Shown one piece after another: positions 8,278 to 16,819 of a stretch of 64,000 bases of DNA; position 1 is the stretch's first letter, and each line of letters begins with the position of its first letter. Source of the stretch: CBDFHB01 sp965250115 (GTDB lineage: Bacteria > Acidobacteriota > Vicinamibacteria > Marinacidobacterales > SMYC01); assembly GCA_965250115.1 (NCBI GenBank), contig CBDFNJ010000001.1, forward strand, positions 1,426,001-1,490,000, in the 5' to 3' direction. Made by a program: the position numbers and the translations under genes. Below the pieces are notes generated by a model. The model was not told the DNA's origin. It saw nothing but the letters and a program-made list of their open reading frames with translations, and ran no database searches.

Positions 8278-8499
8278 TCAGCCTTTGCGCTCGGGGAGCG
8301 CGAAGGCCTTCGGCTCGTGCTCGAATCCTCGACGACTATGAGATCCATCACAGAACGGCTTGTTCTCGGAGTTGCCGCAGCGGCAGAGCGAGATCGCATC
8401 GCGACCTTTCAGATCGTAGCTCTCCCCGTTGGCGTCCTTCAGCGTGACATCTCCCTTGACGCGCAACGATCCATTGTTGAGTACGGTGATCTCGACCAT
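8278..8499 (-). CDS. CDGSH-type iron-sulfur domain protein
   Basis: The 73-residue protein has the signature CRCGNSENKPFCDGSH, whose three cysteines and one histidine bind a redox-active 2Fe-2S cluster. In bacteria such small proteins are thought to carry electrons or clusters; a precise partner is not known. An AAGGAGAGG site precedes the ATG. The gap to the PPOX-fold gene is 29 bases, so the two are probably co-transcribed. Confidence 0.93.
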   Translation of the reverse strand: MVEITVLNNGSLRVKGDVTLKDANGESYDLKGRDAISLCRCGNSENKPFCDGSHSRRGFEHEPKAFALPERKG

Positions 8500-8580
8500 T
8501 GGGGCCTCTCCTTTCCCTTGCTGCGAGGAATCGCTAGTATAGCACCGGCCCCGACAAGATGAAGGGGCGCGAGGTGACCC

Positions 8581-8874
8581 ATGTCGGACGAAGACGCGCC
8601 GAAATCCGCTGTCGAGATCGCAATGGAGAAGCTCAAAGCTCGCGGCGACTATACCGAGCGCAGACTCTCGAACGAGAAGAAAGCCGAGATCGCGGAGCTA
8701 CGCAGTCGCTACAAGGCGAAGATCGCGGAGCTCGAGATTCACCAGGAATCCACGTTGCAGACGGCAACGACCTTCGAGGAAGTGGAGACGCTCCGCGCCG
8801 AGCTGAGCGCCGAAAGGGACCGCCTCAACGAGGAAGCGGAATCCAAGGTCGAGGAGATTCGCTCCCGAGATTGA
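8581..8874 (+). CDS. Small coiled-coil protein of unknown function
   Basis: I do not recognise the family. The 97 residues are highly charged and almost entirely helical, with an Ala/Glu/Arg/Lys heptad-like pattern from about residue 10 to the end, which suggests a coiled coil. No membrane segment or cysteine is present. The ATG follows a GAGGTGAC site. It stands alone between the divergent iron-sulfur gene and the lyase gene. Codon usage and composition match the neighbours, which supports a real gene. Confidence 0.6.
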   Translation: MSDEDAPKSAVEIAMEKLKARGDYTERRLSNEKKAEIAELRSRYKAKIAELEIHQESTLQTATTFEEVETLRAELSAERDRLNEEAESKVEEIRSRD

Positions 8875-8901
8875 CCCCTTACCCTTTGCTATGATGTCGC
8901 C

Positions 8902-10085
8902 GTGGCTTCGACGGTTTTCGGCTCTTTTTACCTCAAGGATCGCTTCGGCATGAGCGCGATGCGAGACATCTGGAACGATCGCGCGACGCTCCAGCGATGG
9001 CTCGACGTCGAGGTCGCGCTCGCACGCGTCGAGGCGGAGCTCGGTCTCATTCCTGAAAAAGAGGCCTTACAGATCGCGCGCGCGGCGCGTATCGAGAAGC
9101 TCGACCTCCCCGGGCTGAAGAAGGCTTTCGACGAGACCTGGAACCCCGTCGTCCCCCTTGTGGACGAGCTGCGGAAGAAGATCTCGAAGCGCTCGGCAGG
9201 CTTCGTGCACTGGGGAGCCACGAGCAAGAACATCTTCGACACCGGACTGATGCTGCAGGTCCGCTCGAGCTATGACATCGTCGAGACCCATTTGTGGTCG
9301 GTGGCGGCGCGGTCGGGACTCTGGCCTCTCTGGGAAAAAACGGCCTTCGAGTTCAAAAGCGCCTGATGGAGCAATTGGGTCTTTCCGCGGCGGAGGTACC
9401 AGTCAAGATTTCCGGCGACCGCATCGCCGAGTTCGTGCTCGTCCGTTGCATGCTGTCCTCTACCCTCGGCAAGATCGCCCAGAACATCTACAACCTGCAG
9501 CAGACCGACGTCGACGAAGTCACGGAGTTCACCGAGGGCAACGTCGGGAGCTCGGCCATGCCGCACAAACAGAACCCTGTCGCTTCGGGCTCGGTCGTCC
9601 TGCTCGGAAGACTCCTTCGCGGCAATGCAACCGCGGCGCTCGACTATATCCACGCGGAGGGTGAGGACGACCATCGACAGGGTGAGACAGCCTGGAAATT
9701 CGTACCGGAGGTATGCCTGCTCGCAGACGCACAGCTCACGATGAGCGAGCGGCTCTTGGCAACTCTCATAGTCAAGCCCGATAACATGCAGAGCAATCTC
9801 GAGCGAGCGGGGGCTCTCGTATGTTCGGAAGCCATCCTCATGAGGCTGGCGCCAACCCTGGGAAGGGATCGCGCGCACGGGCTCGTCCAATCTCTATCGG
9901 CGCGCGCGCGTAGCGAGCGGCGCTCCCTTCGTGAGGTCGCGGAAGAAGACGAGATCATTTGCTCGCACCTCAGTCCGAAAGAGATAGCGCGCTCCTTCGA
10001 CTACGGCACATGTCTGGGCGAGACCAGGACCCTCGTCCGCCGGGTCTTGAAGGCCTACGAGAAACGAGCGGCAGCACGACGATGA
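8902..10085 (+). pseudogene. purB: Adenylosuccinate lyase / PcaB-family lyase with internal deletion
   Basis: Two reading frames make up one fumarase/aspartase-superfamily lyase. The first (8902 to about 9290) gives MSAMRDIWNDRATLQRWLDVE through GFVHWGATSKNIFDTG. The second (from about 9294) gives GGGAVGTLASLG and the signature GSSAMPHKQNPVASG through to the C-terminus. Between them the family normally has about 65 more residues, including the catalytic-His segment GRTHxQ, and these are missing together with a frame change near 9290. As written it cannot make an active enzyme. PurB or a 3-carboxymuconate-type lyase are both possible. A local assembly loss is an alternative to true decay. Confidence 0.8.
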
Positions 10086-10615
10086 AACTGGCCCTGCTTT
10101 CACTCTTCGCTCTCGCGGGATGCGCACAGGCCCCTACCCGAGAGCTCGAGCTCGTTCGGTCGCGGATCGAAGAAGTGAAGATCGTGGAGGGCCCTCTCTA
10201 TGCCCCGGAGTTGCTCGCGGAGTCGGAAGCCGCGCTCGCGGAAGCTTACCGTCTCACGCTCGAAGACGAAGATTATCGCGAGTCGATTCGCGTTGCGGCC
10301 CGGGCACGCGGGAGAGCCGACGAAGCCTACATCAAGGCGACAGGGGAGAGACAGTTGGTTGCCCGACAAGTCGCGCGTCTCGTAGGAGAGCTCAAGGGTT
10401 TGCTGGATATCGCACGAAGTCGTGGTGCGGATCGTGAGGCAGGAGATGAGCTTCTCGAATTCGAAAAGCGCCAGGCACGTATTGTCGATCTCGTGGAGAC
10501 GGGCGACCTTCTGACCGCTCTCGCCGAGGGCAAGAGCCTCAAGCCGGAGCTAGTCGGGTTCGAGATGCGCTTTCGAAATAGCGCCCCGTTCCCACTACCA
10601 CTGCATCACCCGTGA
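10082..10615 (+). CDS. Lipoprotein with helical repeats (DUF4398-like)
   Basis: The 177-residue protein begins with MKLALLSLFALAGC, a lipoprotein signal whose lipobox LAGC predicts a lipid-anchored Cys. The rest is a charged helical protein with ESEAALAEAYRLTLEDEDYRES, similar in style to the small DUF4398-type lipoproteins found with envelope genes. The ATG shares bases with the TGA of the lyase gene (ATGA), which fixes the start. Its 3' end overlaps the converging dapF gene by 77 bases. Function is unknown. Confidence 0.75.
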   Translation: MKLALLSLFALAGCAQAPTRELELVRSRIEEVKIVEGPLYAPELLAESEAALAEAYRLTLEDEDYRESIRVAARARGRADEAYIKATGERQLVARQVARLVGELKGLLDIARSRGADREAGDELLEFEKRQARIVDLVETGDLLTALAEGKSLKPELVGFEMRFRNSAPFPLPLHHP

Positions 10616-11378
10616 CGTGGACGCGTTCGCGGCCGGGCCAATCCACCTCGATCTCGCCGCCCGGACACTGGACACGGACCGGGGACGACACGAGTCCTTT
10701 TACCACCGAAGCCACCGCGGAGGCCGCCGAGCCCGTGCCTGACGACGCCGTCTCGCCGGCTCCCCGTTCCCAAATTCCGATCCGGATCTCGTGATCGTTC
10801 AGGACCTCGACGAGCTCGAAGTTCGTCCGGCTCGGAAATCTCGTGTGACACTCCACGCGAGGCCCGAGGCGTCGCAACTCCGAAACATCTAAGCGGTCGA
10901 CGAAGGTGACCGCGTGCGGGTTTCCCATCGAGAGCGTCGTCAGGTTGAGCTGGCCGTCGCCGACGTCGAGCGCAACATCTTTCATGATTTGACGCGCTGG
11001 CCCCATATCTGCCCGAAACCGAAAGCGCGTGCCTTCGCGCGAGACGTTCTCGAGCGAGAGCAGGCCCGCGCCCGTCGCAACCTCGAGCTTCTTCTCGGGA
11101 GCCAGACCGGCGTAGCTGAGGAAGGCCGCGAGACAGCGCAATCCGTTCCCGGAGATCTCGGCGATGGAGCCGTCGCTATTGATCACCGTCATGGCGAACC
11201 GACTCCCGTCGACGCCGTAGAGGAGCAAGCCATCTCCGCCGATGCCCAGGCGTCGATCGCAAATCGATACCGCGAGGCGCCGCCGCTCCTCTTCCAAGTG
11301 AGGTGCTGCGGTCTCGGAAACAACGATGAAGTCATTTCCGTGGGCCTCAGTCTTAGCGAAAGTAATCTCGCTCGTCAG
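10539..11378 (-). CDS. dapF: Diaminopimelate epimerase (unusual CTG start; Ser for a catalytic Cys)
   Basis: DapF converts LL- to meso-diaminopimelate for lysine and peptidoglycan. ITFAKTEAHGNDFIVV, RLGIGGDGLL, SGNGLRCLAA and MGNPHAVTFVD are typical. No ATG, GTG or TTG precedes the conserved N-terminus in frame. A CTG at 11378 overlaps the upstream TGA (CTGA) with AGGAAGGAG eight bases before it, giving 279 residues, the normal length. The first catalytic Cys is present. The second, normally in the ACGTG motif, is Ser (ETASSGTGSAA, residue about 213). It is last in an overlapping operon. Whether it still epimerises is open. Confidence 0.88.
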   Translation of the reverse strand: MTSEITFAKTEAHGNDFIVVSETAAPHLEEERRRLAVSICDRRLGIGGDGLLLYGVDGSRFAMTVINSDGSIAEISGNGLRCLAAFLSYAGLAPEKKLEVATGAGLLSLENVSREGTRFRFRADMGPARQIMKDVALDVGDGQLNLTTLSMGNPHAVTFVDRLDVSELRRLGPRVECHTRFPSRTNFELVEVLNDHEIRIGIWERGAGETASSGTGSAASAVASVVKGLVSSPVRVQCPGGEIEVDWPGRERVHVTGDAVVVGTGRYFESASRTRLAPA

Positions 11379-11800
11379 GAGGGCCGCTCCTTCCTCTCCT
11401 TCTCGCGCTCGGCAGCTTTGTCTCGAAGCGGGCGCCCGCGCTCGGGCGTCGGATCCTCAACGAGGCCGTAGATCTGTCGACCCTCGTGATCCTCCGGAAG
11501 GTACTCGGTGATCGGCTCTCCCTTTTCGTTCACGAACAACAGGCAGTGGCAGTACTTGTAGATTTGCATGTCGTCGCAGGCGCAAATCCACGTCCGGTGC
11601 TTCACCTCTTCCCGCTTGTCCGGGTAGAAACGACATGGGCACAGAGGCCTTCCGAGGTCATCCATGTTGCGCGCCAATCCGAGGACGATTGACTCGGTGA
11701 CCTCGGAGTCCGGATGCGTCGCCGTTCCCGACTTCTTGCAGTAGCTTTCGACGAACTTGTTCAAGCGCGTCAGACTCTTGTCACTAGGGCGTTCGGCCAT
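11375..11800 (-). CDS. Ferredoxin:thioredoxin reductase catalytic-subunit-like protein
   Basis: The 141-residue protein carries the cysteine pattern of the FTR beta chain: LCPCRFYP, then ICACDD, then KYCHCLLFV. These cysteines hold a 4Fe-4S cluster next to a redox disulfide in the plant/cyanobacterial enzyme, which reduces thioredoxin with ferredoxin electrons. No alpha chain gene is nearby, as is common outside phototrophs. The start at 11800 has AGGAG six bases upstream; an ATG two codons earlier is possible. It overlaps the protease gene by 17 bases and dapF by 4. The Kor enzyme at 38533 shows that reduced ferredoxin is made in this cell. Confidence 0.85.
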   Translation of the reverse strand: MAERPSDKSLTRLNKFVESYCKKSGTATHPDSEVTESIVLGLARNMDDLGRPLCPCRFYPDKREEVKHRTWICACDDMQIYKYCHCLLFVNEKGEPITEYLPEDHEGRQIYGLVEDPTPERGRPLRDKAAEREKERKERPS

Positions 11801-12344
11801 AAGCATCTCCTGGGTTCTCCGGGCGATAGCGAATGTAGAAGAGCGCGAGCGCATCATACAATGCGTGCGCGAGCGCGGGCACGACGAGGTTTCCCGTCGC
11901 GCGAAAGACAAGCCCCAGCGCGGCGCCGACGGCGCCGGCCCAAACGGCCAGGGCGACGAGACTCCTGCTCGGGCCATGCAAGTAGCCGAAGAGTGCGCTC
12001 GTGGCGAGCAGACCGATGCGCGGCTGCAGCAAGCCTCGGAACAGAAGCTCTTCGGCAGCGCCGGCGAGTGCTGCAGCGGCGAGAAGCTCCCAGGCCGAGG
12101 CGGCGCGAACCAGGGGAAAGATCTCCTCCTCCAAGAAGAGGCGTGCGTTCCGGCCGAAGCGGGCGCGGCGCGCAGCGGAAAACAGCGAAAAGTTGACGAG
12201 GGCCAATCCGAGCGTCACCCAAAGTGCGGTTCGAAGTGAATCGCCCGTGAAATCGATCGATATCGACAAAGATCCCAGAAACGTCCATGCCAGACCGACG
12301 GCGAGAAGAGCGAGCTCGCCGAGAAGGAGGAGGCGAAAGCTCAT
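11784..12344 (-). CDS. CPBP (CAAX/Abi) family intramembrane metalloprotease
   Basis: The 186-residue protein has about six membrane segments and the family motifs AAEELLFRGLLQPR, SALFGYLHG and a late conserved His in VVPALAHALYDA. The two adjacent Glu and the His residues form the metal site in the membrane. Family members cut prenylated or other membrane proteins, or protect against bacteriocins; the substrate here is unknown. The start codon overlaps the stop of the upstream propeller gene (ATGA), so the genes are translationally coupled. Confidence 0.85.
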   Translation of the reverse strand: MSFRLLLLGELALLAVGLAWTFLGSLSISIDFTGDSLRTALWVTLGLALVNFSLFSAARRARFGRNARLFLEEEIFPLVRAASAWELLAAAALAGAAEELLFRGLLQPRIGLLATSALFGYLHGPSRSLVALAVWAGAVGAALGLVFRATGNLVVPALAHALYDALALFYIRYRPENPGDAYGRTP

Positions 12345-13318
12345 CGATTCTCACGGTTTTGAGGGGGCATAGGGAACGTATCCAGATGTCTCACCTCGGG
12401 GCGGCCCAGCCCCTCACTCACCAGGCGAAAGCTCACGCCCCCATCGGAGCTCTTGAAGACGCCTTGTCTCGTGCCGACGAAAACATCGGAGGCAATCCCG
12501 ACCTCAGCGCCGGGTACGTTGAGCGAGAGGACCTCTACGCCTTTGATCTCCCGAGTCTCACGAAATCGCTCTCCGCCATCGTTCGAGAGAAAGAGCCCCA
12601 GATCGGTTCCCGCGAGAAGCAAGGTGTTCCACCAAACGAGCGCGCGCACGTCGGCCCCTCCGATCGCCTGGGCGCCGACGGGCTCGAAGCTCTCGCCACC
12701 GTCGCGGCTTCGGTAGATCCCTTTGCCTCTCGTTCCGACGAAGATCGTGGGCTCGAGCGCAAAAAACTGCGCGACTGCGATGGAGAGCACAGGTCCTTCC
12801 GGAAGACCATCGTCCAGCCGCTTCCACACGTCACCACCATCGAGGGAGCGAAACAGGCCGTCGTCCGTAACCACGAAGAGCTCGGGCCCTGGCCAGACCA
12901 TCGCGTTCACGCTCGCGTCCAATGCGCCTTCGCCGACCCGCGACCACTCGTCGCCGCCGTTCGTCGAGCGATAGAGCCCTGTCTCCGTCCCCACGAAGAG
13001 CGTCGGCTCGAGCGCGAAGAGTCTCGCGCTCAGGAGAGATCGCGCAGCTCCGTAGAACCAGCTACTGAGGGAACCGAAGGTCTCTCCGAAATCGCTCGAG
13101 ACGAACACTCCGTCCGATCCGCCCGCGTAGACGGCCGGACCGAGACAGAGGAAGAGGTCGATCTCTCCCGACAAGCCTCTGAGATCGGGGCGCAGCTTCG
13201 TCCAATGCTCTCCCCAGCTATAAGTAATGAAGGGACCCGTCGAGGTCGCGGCGAACAAACGCGAGACGACTTCCATCTGGGGCGTTCCCGCGAGAAGCAT
13301 CACCATCAGAAGCTTCAT
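12341..13318 (-). CDS. Secreted BNR/sortilin-like beta-propeller protein
   Basis: The 325-residue protein starts with a short hydrophobic signal (MKLLMVMLLAGT). It then contains at least five repeats with the Asp-box pattern, such as YRSTNGGDEWSRV, FRSLDGGDVWKRL, YRSRDGGESFEPV, FLSNDGGERFRE and FKSSDGGVSF. Such repeats fold as beta-propeller blades in sialidases, sortilin-like and photosystem-assembly-like proteins. No catalytic residues can be assigned. The ATG overlaps the dtd stop (ATGA), and the gene sits in the dtd-to-dapF operon. The upstream frame is also open, but only as an overlap with dtd. Confidence 0.78.
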   Translation of the reverse strand: MKLLMVMLLAGTPQMEVVSRLFAATSTGPFITYSWGEHWTKLRPDLRGLSGEIDLFLCLGPAVYAGGSDGVFVSSDFGETFGSLSSWFYGAARSLLSARLFALEPTLFVGTETGLYRSTNGGDEWSRVGEGALDASVNAMVWPGPELFVVTDDGLFRSLDGGDVWKRLDDGLPEGPVLSIAVAQFFALEPTIFVGTRGKGIYRSRDGGESFEPVGAQAIGGADVRALVWWNTLLLAGTDLGLFLSNDGGERFRETREIKGVEVLSLNVPGAEVGIASDVFVGTRQGVFKSSDGGVSFRLVSEGLGRPEVRHLDTFPMPPQNRENR

Positions 13319-13764
13319 CTCGGCCTGCTGCTGTCCACGAGAATCGTCACCGGACCTTCGTTCACGAGCGAGACCTTCATGTGAGCCTGGAAACGGCCCG
13401 TCGCGGTCGGAACGCCAAGACCGCCCACCTGCGAGACGAAGGCCTCGTAGAGTCTTTCCGCGAGCTCCGGGGGCGCGGCCTCGACGAAGGAGGGACGTCT
13501 GCCTTTGCGGCAATCCCCGAGAAGCGTGAACTGCGATACGGCCAGAAGCGAACCGGAAACCTCTTTCAGAGAGAGATTCATCTTTCCCTCATCGTCCTCG
13601 AAAATGCGTAGCGAGACAATCTTTTCCGCCATCCAGGCGGCGTCCTTCGCTTCGTCGCCCTGAGCGACGCCGAGGAGAACGAGCAGACCGCGATCGATCG
13701 AGCCTACCGCAACACCCTCGACCATCACCCGCGCCTCCGAGACGCGCTGAACGACGGCTTTCAT
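13315..13764 (-). CDS. dtd: D-aminoacyl-tRNA deacylase
   Basis: DTD hydrolyses D-amino acids (and glycine) wrongly attached to tRNA. The 149-residue protein has MKAVVQRVSEARV at the start, the active-site motif SQFTL, and the cross-subunit motif NEGPVTILVDS, all classical. The start at 13764 is chosen by homology; the frame extends upstream only into the ClC gene end. It lies 13 bases after the ClC stop and its own TGA overlaps the next ATG. It is probably the first of five coupled genes. Confidence 0.95.
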   Translation of the reverse strand: MKAVVQRVSEARVMVEGVAVGSIDRGLLVLLGVAQGDEAKDAAWMAEKIVSLRIFEDDEGKMNLSLKEVSGSLLAVSQFTLLGDCRKGRRPSFVEAAPPELAERLYEAFVSQVGGLGVPTATGRFQAHMKVSLVNEGPVTILVDSSRPR

Positions 13765-13777
13765 TTCGGCGGTAGCG

Positions 13778-15511
13778 TCATTCGGGCGGCACTCCCGGGG
13801 GCGAGCCGTGCACACCGAAGGCGCGCAATACATCGAGTAGAGTGCAGACGCCTTCCATCTCGTGCACGTTCGCGCGGCTCACGACGGGCAACAGATCGCA
13901 GCCCGACGAGCCCATACGCTCGAGAGCCAGATCGAGTGAGTGATCCGCGTGCAGGTGAGGAAACTTGCGGCCGTCCAGAAGCATCCCCACTTTGCTCTCC
14001 CCCCGATCCTCGTCGAGGGCCTTCTCGAGCTGAACGAGCGAGACGACGCCCCAGACTCCGCTCTTGTCCAAGACCGGCCAGGCCCGCTGACCGCTGTGGC
14101 CCGCACGCTCGAGACAGTCCGCGACGGTCATGTCCATCGTGAAGCTCTCGTGAGGCGGTCTCATGGCGAGTCGTACCTGCAGGTGGCGTTTGGCGCTCTC
14201 CGACGTCGGTAGGTGAATCCCCTCCTGGAGCGCGAGCGCCTCGTAGATCGGCACCCGCTGCAATCGGTAGGAGACGAAAAAGCTGATGAGGTTCGAGATC
14301 ATCAGCGGAACGATGATGGTGTAGTTTTGCGTGATCTCGAAGATCATGATCACGGAGACCATGGGCACGCGCAGAATTCCCGCGAAGGCCGTCCCCATCC
14401 CGACGAGTGCGTAGGCGCCCGACGAGGCAACGTAGTCGGGGGAGTAGCTGTGCGCCACGCTTCCCACCGTGCCCCCGACCATCGCCCCCACGAACAGGCT
14501 CGGACCGAAAATCCCGCCGGCGTTGCCCGAGGCGTAACAAACCGCGGTCGCGAGCACTCCGAGGACGATGAGCACAAACATCTGCGACAGCGGCAGCTCA
14601 CCGTTCAGAGCCTGACCCACCGTGGTATAGCCGAAGCGAAAGACGCCGGGGAGGCCGAAGGCGAGAAGGCCTACCACGACGCCCCCGGCGGCCGGCTGAA
14701 GCCAGCGAGTCCTTCGGGGCATGTTCAGGAATTGCTCCCGCATGCGAAGCATCAACTTGACGAAAGCCACGGAGACCAGGCCACCGATGACGCCCAGAAT
14801 GGCGTAGACGATGAACTCGCCCGAGTGCAGGAGCTCGTACTCCGGCACGCGAAACAGCGGTTGGTCACCGAGAAAGAGCCGAAGCACGAGCCAAGAGGTC
14901 GCGGCGCTAATGACGACGGAGCCGAGAATCGGGGCATGAAGATTGCCCATGATCTCCTCGAGCGCGAAGAGCACGGCCGCGATGGGGGTGTTGAAGGCCG
15001 CTGCGAGCGCGGCCGCCGCGCCTACCGGGACAAGCAACCGGAGTTTCTCCGCCGGAAGTCCGAGCGTGCGCCCAATCACAGAGGCGATGCCGGCCCCGAT
15101 CTGAACCGAAGGCCCTTCTCGGCCGAGCGCGATCCCGCTCGCGAGCGTCGTCGAGGACGACAGGAACTTGCCAAAGGTCGTGCGCCAGGAGATGTGCCCT
15201 CCGCGCGCGTAGAGGGCCGCTTTCGTCTGCGGTATGCCGCTCCCCCGTGCGTCGGGAAAGAACCGATAGAGCAACACCCCCACGCCCAGCGTCGCGAGGA
15301 CCGGCGTGACGAGAAGCCGCCACCGGGGTCCGTCTTCGTGATAGAGCGCCGCCTCGAGGTTGTCCGTGACAACGATGAAAGCGACAATGACGAGGCCGAC
15401 GAGCGCGCCGATGAGCAGTGTGAGAACGAGAAAAACCTCGTTCTCGTTCCGCAGCATCAGCTCCCGCACCCGCTCTTGCAGGCGGTGGGTCCACTCCACG
15501 ATGCGGCTCAT
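13778..15511 (-). CDS. ClC family chloride channel/antiporter with CBS pair
   Basis: The 577-residue protein has the ClC filter motifs GSGIPQ near residue 90, GREGPSVQIG near 130 and GGIFGPSL near 330. The gating Glu in GREGP is present, and so is the proton Glu in LFALEEI, so a 2Cl-/H+ antiporter is more likely than a channel. The last 140 residues look like two CBS domains, which often sense nucleotides. It acts in the inner membrane. It is upstream of dtd on the same strand, but there is no sign that the functions are linked. Confidence 0.92.
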   Translation of the reverse strand: MSRIVEWTHRLQERVRELMLRNENEVFLVLTLLIGALVGLVIVAFIVVTDNLEAALYHEDGPRWRLLVTPVLATLGVGVLLYRFFPDARGSGIPQTKAALYARGGHISWRTTFGKFLSSSTTLASGIALGREGPSVQIGAGIASVIGRTLGLPAEKLRLLVPVGAAAALAAAFNTPIAAVLFALEEIMGNLHAPILGSVVISAATSWLVLRLFLGDQPLFRVPEYELLHSGEFIVYAILGVIGGLVSVAFVKLMLRMREQFLNMPRRTRWLQPAAGGVVVGLLAFGLPGVFRFGYTTVGQALNGELPLSQMFVLIVLGVLATAVCYASGNAGGIFGPSLFVGAMVGGTVGSVAHSYSPDYVASSGAYALVGMGTAFAGILRVPMVSVIMIFEITQNYTIIVPLMISNLISFFVSYRLQRVPIYEALALQEGIHLPTSESAKRHLQVRLAMRPPHESFTMDMTVADCLERAGHSGQRAWPVLDKSGVWGVVSLVQLEKALDEDRGESKVGMLLDGRKFPHLHADHSLDLALERMGSSGCDLLPVVSRANVHEMEGVCTLLDVLRAFGVHGSPPGVPPE

Positions 15512-15729
15512 TGCGAGGGGAGTTTAGCGTATCGGCGCCACCCATGCTTTGTCGTCGAGGTTGTGGTCCGCGCTCCTCACTGGGCCCTGAGAACCTCCAC
15601 CGGGTCCACCCGCGTCGCCCTTGGAGGTTTTGGCGGGCCGTCTTCACGAGACGCGCCATGTGCTGAGTCTGAGCTTGAACGGGGGTCGGCTGCTTTTCTT
15701 GTCGTGCTACACTCGATGACACCGCCATC
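15512..15729. other. Intergenic region with possible permease remnant
   Basis: The 218 bases separate the ClC gene from the divergent HEAT gene. On the minus strand, 15577-15630 reads ATRVDPVEVLRAQ and a stop, which resembles the very end of MacB/ADOP-type ABC permeases that commonly close with RVDPVEALR. No further match is seen upstream, so at most a short remnant survives. Nothing else is recognised. Confidence 0.3.
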
Positions 15730-16797
15730 ATGTTCGTCTTGCCACTGCTCGCGGCGCTCGCGGGAGACGTTGCGATTCTGGACGTTTCCGTCCAACGCGA
15801 ATCGCACGACGAAGTCGAGCTCGCGATCGCCTATCGGCTCACGGGCGTTCGTGAAGAGGTGCACGTCGGCGCCATCACGATGTTCGGTGGGAGCTCGGCG
15901 CTGCATTGGGCGTATAGCCCGGCGACACTCGAGCTCGGAACTCACAGCGCTGTCGTGACCGTCAAACGAGGACCGGACGCTCCGCCCGTCTACCGCTCCG
16001 ACGCATTCAAAATCCAGGTTTTCGGTGGACTCGATCACGAGCACGACTTCCCTTACGACAAACTCTGGTGCGATCAAGCCGCATGCGACGACTCGATTCT
16101 GGTCGAGGTACAGAGCGCGCCTCTCGAGGAACGATTGACCTCGATCTTTCCTTCGATACGGGTCGCAGCGGAAGCGGAAGCCGAGACTCTCGACGACGAA
16201 GCGAAACGCGCACTCATGCCCGGTATCACCGAGCGTATCCGACACACGAACGTGTGGATCCGCCTTCGAGCGCTGCGCGTGCTCGGAGATTGGGGATTGA
16301 ACGACCCGGCTCTGACGGTGCCGATTGTCGAAGCGATGTCCGATCCGCATCCCGGCGTGTCCCGGACGGCAACGTCGATCGCCTGGAAAACGGCCGACCC
16401 GATGGATCCGCTGGTGGAGGATGCGTTATCGCGAGCGCTGCACTCGCCCGACGAGTCCACGCGGCACTACGCAGAAGAGGGCTTGAAGTATATGAGCCAG
16501 CGCCGGAAACTCGAGCTGAAACCGAAGCTCGAGGGACCGACGCCGGAAAGTGAGAACGCCTGCGGGTCTGCCGGCGGTGACTGGGGTCTCTTCGGCCTGT
16601 ATCGAATCCCCCAATGTAATCTCCCCACACCGGACGCCGGAAATGTCTGTACCGATTCCGTTGAGTGCATCAGTGCCGGTGTTTCCGAAACGCCTGGCGG
16701 AACTTCCGGAACCTGTTTCGCCTGGACGATCGTGCGTGGAAACTGCCTGAATTTCGTCGAAGACGGCAAGGTCAAGGGCACGATCTGCGTCGACTGA
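15730..16797 (+). CDS. HEAT-repeat protein with Cys-rich C-terminus
   Basis: I do not recognise a named family. The 355-residue protein starts with a short hydrophobic stretch (MFVLPLLAALAG) that may be a signal peptide, followed by a beta-rich domain to about residue 130. Residues 150-255 hold HEAT-like helical pairs (IRLRALRVLGDWG, VSRTATSIAWKTA). The last 90 residues contain eight cysteines in a Gly/Asn-rich setting, as in secreted disulfide-bonded domains. A role outside the cytoplasm is likely. It converges on the kinase gene that follows, 22 bases away. Confidence 0.65.
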   Translation: MFVLPLLAALAGDVAILDVSVQRESHDEVELAIAYRLTGVREEVHVGAITMFGGSSALHWAYSPATLELGTHSAVVTVKRGPDAPPVYRSDAFKIQVFGGLDHEHDFPYDKLWCDQAACDDSILVEVQSAPLEERLTSIFPSIRVAAEAEAETLDDEAKRALMPGITERIRHTNVWIRLRALRVLGDWGLNDPALTVPIVEAMSDPHPGVSRTATSIAWKTADPMDPLVEDALSRALHSPDESTRHYAEEGLKYMSQRRKLELKPKLEGPTPESENACGSAGGDWGLFGLYRIPQCNLPTPDAGNVCTDSVECISAGVSETPGGTSGTCFAWTIVRGNCLNFVEDGKVKGTICVD

Positions 16798-16819
16798 GCC
16801 TATTCGAGAACCAGTTACT

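Noticed and set aside
14213..15958. 581-codon plus-strand frame opposite the ClC gene
   Set aside because: It lies on the complement of a well conserved ClC protein and is rich in His, Arg and Asp in the way of antisense frames; it also overlaps the HEAT gene start.
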